Below, one piece after another: positions 1 through 5,731 of a stretch of DNA of 14,090 nucleotides (its first letter is position 1; each line of letters begins with the position of its first letter). The DNA comes from CAZTDD01 sp964612675 (GTDB lineage Bacteria > Hinthialibacterota > Hinthialibacteria > Hinthialibacterales > JAKPRU01). Location: contig CAZTDD010000157.1 in assembly GCA_964612675.1 (NCBI GenBank), positions 1 to 14,090 on the forward strand. The letters run 5' to 3'. Position numbers and translations under genes: made by a program. The notes below the pieces were generated by a model. That model ran no database searches and was not told the origin of the DNA. It worked only from the letters and a program-made list of their open reading frames with translations.

Positions 1-13
1 GATTCCCCGGCCT

Positions 14-58
14 GACTTTTTGCCGCCCCGTCAAACACTGACGGCGCCGCAAAAAGTC
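14..58. repeat. 20-bp inverted repeat (hairpin)
   Basis: Arms 14-33 and 39-58 are reverse complements at 18 of 20 positions around a 5-base spacer (AACAC). Each arm carries a GACTTTTTG/CAAAAAGTC end. No gene reads into it within the window. It could be a dispersed palindromic repeat, or a terminator of a gene lying to the left, since runs of T and A sit inside the stem rather than after it. Function is unassigned. Confidence 0.6.
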
Positions 59-72
59 CGGAGTGTTCTTCT

Positions 73-93
73 CCCTCTCCCTCTGGGAGAGGG
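73..93. repeat. Short GC-rich hairpin repeat
   Basis: A perfect 9-bp stem (CCCTCTCCC / GGGAGAGGG) closes on a 3-base loop (TCT), followed by CTGGGGTGAGGGGG. This wording is familiar from intergenic repeats in many bacterial genomes. It lies in the 231-base gene-free stretch left of the SUMF1-fold gene, about 15 bases from the larger inverted repeat. Confidence 0.55.
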
Positions 94-170
94 CTGGGGT
101 GAGGGGGCCATCCTGATTCTGACAATAATCACAATTTCCTTTCTTCGTGCCTTCGTGATTCAAAATTTTT

Positions 171-190
171 AAGGGGGGCCGGCCCCCCTT
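171..190 (-). terminator. Perfect 20-bp palindrome, possible terminator
   Basis: Bases 171-190 read the same on both strands (AAGGGGGG-CCGG-CCCCCCTT). The palindrome lies 41 bases past the stop of the minus-strand SUMF1-fold gene and is followed on that strand by AAAAATTTT. A second G/C-rich arm (196-205) can compete for pairing. The position suits a terminator, but the weak T-run keeps this tentative; it could equally be another palindromic repeat. Confidence 0.4.
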
Positions 191-231
191 CAACCCCCCG
201 GCCAAGAGTAAAAGTGGTAAAGTGCCAAGGG

Positions 232-1266
232 TTACGGAGTCCGGGAAAGCACGAGACGGAAGCCGAGGTTGTCGGACGTGAGGTCCGGCCCGCACCCGCT
301 CCGGTCCGCCGATCGGCAGTACCAGGCATAGCTGAGCCAACAGCCGCCGCGTGCCACGCGGAGCGAGCCACTTTCTTGACCAATTGGGTCAACTACTGCA
401 CCTAACGGATAATCGCCATACCAGTCCTGACACCATTCCCATACATTCCCACTCATGTCGTACAGACCCCAGGCGTTCGGCAACTTCAATCCGACCGGCT
501 GTGTACCCTCCTCGTCGGCGTGAGGAGACGTCCAATCCCCGTCTTCTGCATTCTTCTCATACCAGCAATACTGTTTCATCACCGATTCTGAGTCGCTGTC
601 ACCCCAATAAAACCGTGTCGTCGTCCCCGCCCTACACGCATACTCCCACTCCGCCTCCGTCGGTAGGCGAAACTCACCGTCCACTAGATCCATCGCATTC
701 AACTTCTCGACGAACGTCTGACAATCATTCCAAGAAACCGTTTCCACCGGTTTGTCAGGCTCTCCATGGAACTCGGACGGAGTCGTTCGCATGACGGCGT
801 ACCACTGGGCCTGGGTGACCTCGTATTTGCCGATATAGAAATCCTTTGTGATTGTCACTTGATGTTGTGGTAACTCATCGGACTGGTACCAAGCATCGGC
901 AAGAAATGGATCGTCTTTTGAACCCATCAGAAACGTCCCCGCCGGGATGCGCACCAACTCGAGCGGCTTCGCTCCTTCGTACAATTCCGGTAGGCGGACC
1001 GTGATTGTCTGCAGCGGCCCAGTTTGCGGTTTGGGACCTGGCATATACTGCCACGATTCATCCACATAATACTCTCCCGCCCGCCACATCTCGATCACGC
1101 GAAGCAATTCCTCGTGAGAGATCGTCCAGTCTCCGTCGAGATCCGCACCGTGCGGAGCCTGAGCCAAACAGGGGCTGCAAACACAGACCAATAGGATCAT
1201 AGCGGCAACGATCTGAAAGCCGACACCCCGCGCCCTCGAACTGTTCTCTTTGCATTCTGATCTCAT
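232..1266 (-). CDS. Secreted SUMF1/FGE-fold protein with EF-hand-like segment
   Basis: A 344-residue exported protein of the formylglycine-generating-enzyme (SUMF1) fold. Residues 15-37 form a signal peptide (hydrophobic core VAAMILLVCV, likely cut near LAQA). Residues 42-53 match an EF-hand/dockerin loop (D42, D44, D46, E53). The SUMF1 domain spans about 103-341: RIPAGTFLMGS (106-116), PVETVSWNDC (173-182), FRLPTEAEWEYACRAG (199-214), MSGNVWEWC (271-279), RGGCW (306-310). True FGEs bind copper with two cysteines five residues apart; here the first is Ser312 and only Cys317 remains, so oxidase activity is doubtful. SUMF1-fold proteins with this pattern usually have unknown roles. An AAGGAG site (1276-1281 on the complement) lies 9 bases before ATG. 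The fold is secure; the function is not. Confidence 0.88.
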   Translation of the reverse strand: MRSECKENSSRARGVGFQIVAAMILLVCVCSPCLAQAPHGADLDGDWTISHEELLRVIEMWRAGEYYVDESWQYMPGPKPQTGPLQTITVRLPELYEGAKPLELVRIPAGTFLMGSKDDPFLADAWYQSDELPQHQVTITKDFYIGKYEVTQAQWYAVMRTTPSEFHGEPDKPVETVSWNDCQTFVEKLNAMDLVDGEFRLPTEAEWEYACRAGTTTRFYWGDSDSESVMKQYCWYEKNAEDGDWTSPHADEEGTQPVGLKLPNAWGLYDMSGNVWEWCQDWYGDYPLGAVVDPIGQESGSLRVARGGCWLSYAWYCRSADRSGCGPDLTSDNLGFRLVLSRTP

Positions 1267-1337
1267 TCCCCGTTTCTCCTTACTTTTTTCTATGAAGAAT
1301 CGTGTTCAACAGTCTGGTGTGAACCTATAAGTGCCCG

Positions 1338-1366
1338 ATTATCCGTCTCCAAACAGCCAATGTCAA
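1338..1366 (-). promoter_or_regulatory. Sigma70-type promoter for the SUMF1-fold gene
   Basis: Read on the minus strand, TTGACA (1361-1366) is followed after exactly 17 bases by GATAAT (1338-1343): 6/6 and 5/6 matches to the consensus boxes. Transcription would start near 1331, giving a 5' leader of roughly 65 bases before the ATG at 1266. This is one of the best promoter matches in the window. Confidence 0.7.
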
Positions 1367-1450
1367 TAGGGAAATTGAATTATTGCACATCGTGTAATGG
1401 ATCGTTACCCGCATGCGAAACGCACAAGATGAGGGATTTTTTTTTGTTTC

Positions 1451-1782
1451 ACCCCAACGGGGTGAAGTACGATAGCCAGTGGGCAACGCCCCTGGACAAA
1501 GAAAACGACGGATTCATGCAAGTCCTGAAGGGACGAAGTAATGTGTCTGTTTCCAGGGGCGGGTGCCCCTGGCTAAATTACCTGACCCCTTCGGGGTCAC
1601 GATTCCTGAACCTAAAAACGGCGGTTGAGATATGCAATCCACAGGCTAGAAGCCTGTGCTACCCTTCACAGCAAAGGTTTTCGGGTGGCACCGGCATCCT
1701 TGCCGGTGTTTCACCGGGGAAAACCTCTTGCTCCTCCGTCGCCCCGATTGTTTTTGATAGGACGAATCCGAGCAATCGGGGC
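1451..1782. repeat. Chain of seven or more small hairpins in the intergenic region
   Basis: The 728-base stretch between the SUMF1-fold gene and fic (1267-1994) holds no convincing gene. It carries a string of compact palindromes: 1451-1463 (ACCCC/GGGGT), 1476-1495 (CCAG.GGGC/GCCC.CTGG), 1522-1534 (GTCC/GGAC), 1553-1572 (CCAGGGGC/GCCCCTGG), 1584-1598 (GACCCC/GGGGTC), 1640-1658 (CACAGGCT/AGCCTGTG), 1689-1708 (CACCGGCA/TGCCGGTG) and 1741-1782 (GCCCCGATTG/CAATCGGGGC, 22-base loop). Such strings occur as dispersed intergenic repeats in related genomes. The last hairpin belongs to the dispersed repeat that recurs at 3427. Whether the chain is transcribed cannot be told from sequence. Confidence 0.7.
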
Positions 1783-1883
1783 CACCGCGGCGAACATGGC
1801 TGGTGTTTGTCAGAATCAGGATAGCTGGGATAGAAGGATGAACAGGATAACAACTCGTTGAAACCCATCTTGAATGTCCTTTC
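1726..1883. repeat. Dispersed repeat, copy A
   Basis: Two blocks recur in the same order and orientation on the other side of fic. Block 1 (1726-1785) matches 3427-3486 at about 83 percent and contains the GCCCCGATTG hairpin. Block 2 (1817-1883, beginning CAGGATAGCTGGGATAG) matches 3697-3763 at 66 of 67 positions. Here the blocks are separated by 31 bases; in copy B by 210. The unequal divergence suggests the blocks have different histories, or that block 2 was recently copied or converted. Confidence 0.85.
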
Positions 1884-1994
1884 ATCCCGGCTACGTTTGG
1901 CGGATCAAAGTTGATAGATGTTCGCTTCGAGTGTCGCGGGCCGTACGCAGCCCATCGAACAGACTTGGTGGGAGAGTGTGCTTTTGTACGTCTG

Positions 1995-3236
1995 TCAATC
2001 CAGGCTCCGCTGTGGAGCGTGTTTTTGTCCCGAAACGGGTCGTCCAACAAGAATATCGATTAGTCGGGGCGAGAGATAAAGACGATTACGGCGTTGCCCG
2101 GTGAATTCTCGCACGATCTCCAGTTTTTCAAGAAACTCGATTCCACGTTGGACGGAAGGGTATTTCAGACCGAGATCTTTTGTGAGATTGGGGACGGAAA
2201 CAACCGGATTCCTGAACAGGCGGTCCACGATTCGAAGCGTATGTCGAGGGGCGTTTCCTGCTGCGCGAACCCGATCCATCATTTCTTGGTTTAGATCGAG
2301 GATGGCGCTTGCATTCTCGCAGGCGTCCTTGGCCTGAATGGCAACGCCGCGAAGAAAAAACTCGATCCAGCCCCGCCAATCGCCTCCTTGACTTACCGCC
2401 AGAAGTCGCTGGTAGTACTCATCGCGATGCTTCTCGAAAAACACAGACAGGTAAAGCAGGGGCAGGGACAGGAGGTCCCGTTCGCACAACAGCAAGGTGA
2501 TCAACAGTCGCCCGACACGTCCGTTTCCATCAATAAAGGGATGGATTGCCTCAAACTGATAGTGCATCAGCGCGCATTGTAGTAGAACGGGTTCTTTGGG
2601 TTCTTCATTCAAATAGCGTTCCCAAGCTGACAGTGCATGCGTCATCTCCGGGACGGGCGGGGGGACAAACGTGGCCTCATTCAAGGTGCAGCCCGGCGGC
2701 CCGATCCAATTCTGCGACCGGCGAAACTCACCCGGCGTGGCGTGGCCCCCGCGTACCCCGTGCATCAAACGTTCATGAAGCTCGCGCACCAGCCGCCCGC
2801 TAACAGGAAGCGCCTTCAACCGTTCCAGGCCGTACTCCATCGCGTGGACGTAGTTCGCCACCTCAAGCGCGTCCGGCGGACGCGGCGGCTCCGACTCGCC
2901 CGCCTCGAAGAAAAACAGGTCTTCCATGCCGGCCTGTGTGTTCTCGATTCGCGAGCTGAGAACAGCCTCACGGCGGATGTATGGCTGGATCAGCAGGTGT
3001 GGATTTGAGAGCACAGATCCGGCGCCGGAGAGTTCCCCTACTCTGCCGTTGGCCTCCGCCAGGAGTGTCGCCAAATCCCAGTCCATCTCGATCCGGGGCG
3101 GCAAGGGATTGGGAATAAAAGCCCAGTAGTTTTCCGCCTGGCGGACGCATCGCCCGGCGTCAGATGCCTTGAACTGATCAGGTTCCATAGGTCTGCCCCG
3201 GCTGGTTGTCGCCGTTCGGGCTGAGTCGTTGTTCAT
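1995..3236 (-). CDS. Fic family protein (class II, with inhibitory helix and C-terminal winged helix)
   Basis: A 413-residue cytoplasmic Fic protein, expected to transfer AMP (or another phosphate-containing group) to target proteins or to itself. The N-terminal Fic_N region holds the inhibitory motif S94-S95-R96-I97-E98-N99, matching [S/T]xxxE[G/N], which keeps class II enzymes autoinhibited. The core motif HPFIDGNGRVGR is complete at 232-243 with catalytic His232. Residues about 345-390 look like a winged helix (VPNLTKDLGLKYPSVQRGIEFLEKLEIV), as in SoFic-like proteins. The first ATG (3236) has GGAGG 17 bases upstream, which is far; Met17 (3188) is an alternative with no clear site. There is no antitoxin or second gene beside it, so it stands alone between repeat copies. 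The last 15 or so residues run into repeat-like sequence and may be a recent extension. Confidence 0.93.
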   Translation of the reverse strand: MNNDSARTATTSRGRPMEPDQFKASDAGRCVRQAENYWAFIPNPLPPRIEMDWDLATLLAEANGRVGELSGAGSVLSNPHLLIQPYIRREAVLSSRIENTQAGMEDLFFFEAGESEPPRPPDALEVANYVHAMEYGLERLKALPVSGRLVRELHERLMHGVRGGHATPGEFRRSQNWIGPPGCTLNEATFVPPPVPEMTHALSAWERYLNEEPKEPVLLQCALMHYQFEAIHPFIDGNGRVGRLLITLLLCERDLLSLPLLYLSVFFEKHRDEYYQRLLAVSQGGDWRGWIEFFLRGVAIQAKDACENASAILDLNQEMMDRVRAAGNAPRHTLRIVDRLFRNPVVSVPNLTKDLGLKYPSVQRGIEFLEKLEIVREFTGQRRNRLYLSPRLIDILVGRPVSGQKHAPQRSLD

Positions 3237-3244
3237 ACCGATTT

Positions 3245-3310
3245 GATAATAAGCCTCCGCACTATTACCAAATTGCCGCCTTTTTGTTAATAAGAGTGCC
3301 TTCTATTAAC
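3245..3310 (-). promoter_or_regulatory. fic promoter overlapped by two 25-bp palindromic operator candidates
   Basis: On the minus strand TTAACA (3285-3290) and TAATAG (3262-3267) are spaced by exactly 17 bases; the -10 match is only moderate. Two 25-base sites with the same design, GnTAATA-N11-TATTAnC, lie at 3286-3310 and 3245-3269. The first covers the -35 box and the second the -10 box. Their centres are 41 bases apart, close to four helical turns. A dimeric regulator bound to both would block transcription. The winged helix in the Fic protein itself is one candidate binder (inference). Confidence 0.55.
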
Positions 3311-3426
3311 AGAATCTATCCAAAGATCGAAGGGCAAGCGGAACGCCTCTGTTTCCTCGACCAGCGCTGTAGATTCGCAAGGAATCCTTTCTATAGGGCG
3401 AGGCACCCGATTCCCAAAGCGCCACG

Positions 3427-3763
3427 TCTTGCTCCTATGTCGGCCCGATCGTTTTTGATGGAGTGAATTCGAGCCATCGGGGCCACCCGCTTCTTCACAG
3501 CTGACGACGCTCCACCCTCTGACACAAGTCTGCCCGATATTCTCCTTGTCGGCACGGACCAGGTCAACCGTCCAACGCGACTGATATAGTGAACGCGAGG
3601 TCGGGTTCCGCTTGCAGACCCTATGAGACGGGTTCAATATCGGGTTTCCGTTTCGGTCCACTGTTGATTGGGATCCGTCTTTCTCCCTGTCCGCACCAGG
3701 ATAGCTGGGATAGAAGGATGAACAGGATAACAACTCGTTGAAACCCATCTTGAATATCCTTTC
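3427..3763. repeat. Dispersed repeat, copy B
   Basis: This is the counterpart of 1726-1883: block 1 at 3427-3486 and block 2 at 3697-3763, same order and strand. The 210 bases between the blocks are not present in copy A and contain a 9-bp inverted pair (CCCGATATT at 3533, AATATCGGG at 3636). The rest of the fic-to-sulfatase gap (3311-3868) shows no supportable gene; its open frames cross repeat sequence. Confidence 0.85.
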
Positions 3764-3868
3764 TCCGGGAAGAGGCTTCCATTTGAATCTCAGTACACCG
3801 ATTATGCGCCCGCCAACCGCGTATGCTATGATCACGCAAACACGAACTAACAAAGAGAAGGGATACCA

Positions 3869-3919
3869 ATGGCGAATCCGAAACGGTTGCCGAAATTGAA
3901 GGAAAGGCTTGAGGCGTAA
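3869..3919 (+). CDS. Possible 16-residue leader peptide
   Basis: ATG at 3869 opens a frame of 16 codons (MANPKRLPKLKERLEA) ending in TAA, with an AGAAGGG ribosome site about six bases upstream and 41 bases before the sulfatase start. The peptide is basic and amphipathic. Its first bases (AATGGCGAA, 3868-3876) are complementary to 3925-3933 (TTCGCCATT), just ahead of the sulfatase ribosome site, so the leader start and the downstream region could pair. A regulatory leader is one reading; chance is another, since such short frames are common. Confidence 0.35.
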   Translation: MANPKRLPKLKERLEA

Positions 3920-3960
3920 AACGGTTCGCCATTCATCGCGTTCGGCAGGAGGAGGCATCG

Positions 3961-5610
3961 ATGCAACGACCCACATACAGGATGAGTCGCAGGAGTTTTC
4001 TGGGGACTGCAGGTCTCGGTGTCGCGGCCGTTGGATGCAGCTCCGTTGTTCGGACGGCGAACAAACCCGGGGACCGGCCCAACGTACTATTCATCATCTC
4101 CGACGATCTCAACGACTGGGCTCTGCATCCGCCCGCGCATCCCAAAGCGAAGACACCGAATATCGACCGTCTTCGCGAACGGAGTGTGAGTTTCACAAAT
4201 GCCCATGTTGTTGTACCGGTGTGCGGTCCTTCACGCAAATGCCTGTTCTCAGGACTGTATCCCCAAACGATTGATGATTACGGGTTTGCCGCGTGGGACT
4301 CGGTTCAAGCCCTGGAGGGGTGTGTGTCGATACCGCTCCATTTTCGAAACAACGGATATGGCGTTTACGGTACCGGCAAGCTGCTGCACCGAGGTGCCGA
4401 GGGCGACTTCTACACTCAGTATGGAATCGATCCGGACTACGGCCCCTGGCCATGGCAAGGCAAAGGGAATCCGCGTAACACACCTCATCCCACACAATTT
4501 GAAACGTGGAAAGACTATCTGCCGGTAGAGATGCATCGCGATCTCAACTACGGTCCATTATCCAATGTGCCGGAATGGAAAGCGAACCCCGATGAGGAAA
4601 TACCGGGAGCAAAGGGATGGTATTACGAGAGCGGCGAACGCTTCAAGTATCTTGACGCCGATAACCGCGACAAAACTCCTGATGAGATATCGGCCGACTG
4701 GGCTGTGGATATCCTCAAGAAAAGGCATGACCGCCCATTCTTCCTGGGGGTGGGCTTCATTCGTCCTCATACACCGCTCTACGCCCCCAAAGAGTACTTC
4801 GACATGTTTCCTCTCGAAGATATCGATCTTCCGCCTTACTTGAAGGACGATCTCGACGATTGTGCCTCAGTCCTGCGCAACCGCTGGCAATGGGGGTACA
4901 AGAAGTATGACGCGCTAATCGAAGCGGGTGGAGAAAAAGCCTGGAAGGAATGGGTCCAGGCCTACCTGGCCTGCGTGGCCTTTGTCGACGATCAAGTAGG
5001 CAAAGTCTTGGAAGCCCTGGATGCGAGTCCGTATCGCGAGAACACGATAGTCGTTCTGACCGGTGACCACGGATACCACGTGGGCGAGAAGGACTGTATC
5101 CAGAAGTGGCATTTGTGGGACGAGTCTACACGTGTTCCGCTCTTGGTTCATATCCCTGGTTCCAGAGGAAATGGGAAAACGTGCGATCGTCCCGTCTCGT
5201 TGATAGACATGTACCCCACGCTGGTGGATTTGTGCGGGCTCCCCAAAGAACCCAACAAAGGTCGCAGCGACAAACCGCTCGACGGCCATTCCCTTCGCAC
5301 GCTGCTGGAGAGTCCCGGGCGCGAAGAATGGAACGGGCCTTCGGTGGCTTTTATGGGTATCCGAGACGGCGAAGAGGTTCCTCATTTCTCGGTTTGCTCC
5401 GAACGCTGGCGCTACACGCTATGCGGGAATGGCGAGGAGGAACTCTACGACCACAAGAAAGATCCAAACGAGTGGGTTAACCTGGCAAGTGAATCGAAAT
5501 ATGTACAACTCAAAATTCGACTGCGTGAGGAATTGATGACAATCTTGCGCGCTACGAAGGTTCCCGAAAGCTTCGTGCCGAACAAGGCGAATGTGGGTGA
5601 GGGCAGATAG
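3961..5610 (+). CDS. Tat-exported lipoprotein sulfatase (type I, iduronate-2-sulfatase-like)
   Basis: A 549-residue arylsulfatase-superfamily enzyme hydrolysing sulfate esters, most likely on polysaccharide. The N-terminus is a Tat signal (SRRSFLGTAGLGVAAV, 9-25) followed by a lipobox (AAVGC; Cys26), so a membrane-anchored lipoprotein is expected. The metal site begins with D48-D49. The sulfatase signature C88-G-P-S-R92 with LFSG (95-98) provides the cysteine converted to formylglycine. Further active-site motifs are RPHTPLYAPKEYF (268-280), TGDHGYHVGE (367-376) and KWHLWDESTRVPL (382-394). The C-terminal ELYDHKKDPNEWVNLA is typical of the family. AGGAGG lies 7 bases before ATG. The length is normal and the active site appears intact. 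A 121-base gap leads to the next plus-strand gene. The substrate is not determinable, although the overall form is closest to iduronate-2-sulfatase-like enzymes. Confidence 0.95.
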   Translation: MQRPTYRMSRRSFLGTAGLGVAAVGCSSVVRTANKPGDRPNVLFIISDDLNDWALHPPAHPKAKTPNIDRLRERSVSFTNAHVVVPVCGPSRKCLFSGLYPQTIDDYGFAAWDSVQALEGCVSIPLHFRNNGYGVYGTGKLLHRGAEGDFYTQYGIDPDYGPWPWQGKGNPRNTPHPTQFETWKDYLPVEMHRDLNYGPLSNVPEWKANPDEEIPGAKGWYYESGERFKYLDADNRDKTPDEISADWAVDILKKRHDRPFFLGVGFIRPHTPLYAPKEYFDMFPLEDIDLPPYLKDDLDDCASVLRNRWQWGYKKYDALIEAGGEKAWKEWVQAYLACVAFVDDQVGKVLEALDASPYRENTIVVLTGDHGYHVGEKDCIQKWHLWDESTRVPLLVHIPGSRGNGKTCDRPVSLIDMYPTLVDLCGLPKEPNKGRSDKPLDGHSLRTLLESPGREEWNGPSVAFMGIRDGEEVPHFSVCSERWRYTLCGNGEEELYDHKKDPNEWVNLASESKYVQLKIRLREELMTILRATKVPESFVPNKANVGEGR

Positions 5611-5731
5611 CCGCACCGGATCCGCAACGTTTGCCTTACCCCCCGGGCGTTTTGAGCATAACTCGACTTATCTCGGGCGTCGCATAAAGAGCACCAAAAC
5701 TGAAGACATCGCCAAGTCGAGGAAAGACACA

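Noticed and set aside
1360..1824. 154-codon plus-strand frame
   Set aside because: It runs through the hairpin chain and repeat copy A, lacks a ribosome site and starts inside the -35 box of the SUMF1-fold gene promoter.
1646..2050. 134-codon minus-strand frame overlapping the end of fic
   Set aside because: It crosses repeat copy A and has no ribosome site or recognisable domain.
3533..3644. 9-bp inverted pair CCCGATATT / AATATCGGG as a structured element
   Set aside because: Arms are short and 94 bases apart; chance is likely.
3287..3976. 229-codon minus-strand frame
   Set aside because: It spans repeat copy B and overlaps the sulfatase start on the opposite strand; its longest similarity is to the repeat, not to a protein.
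232..5610. SUMF1-fold protein as the maturase of the sulfatase
   Set aside because: One of the two copper-binding cysteines is replaced by Ser, and 2.7 kb with the fic gene and two repeat regions separate the genes.
5591..5731. N-terminal extension of the large secreted protein
   Set aside because: It overlaps the sulfatase end and would place the signal peptide 47 residues in; the ATG at 5732 has its own ribosome site.
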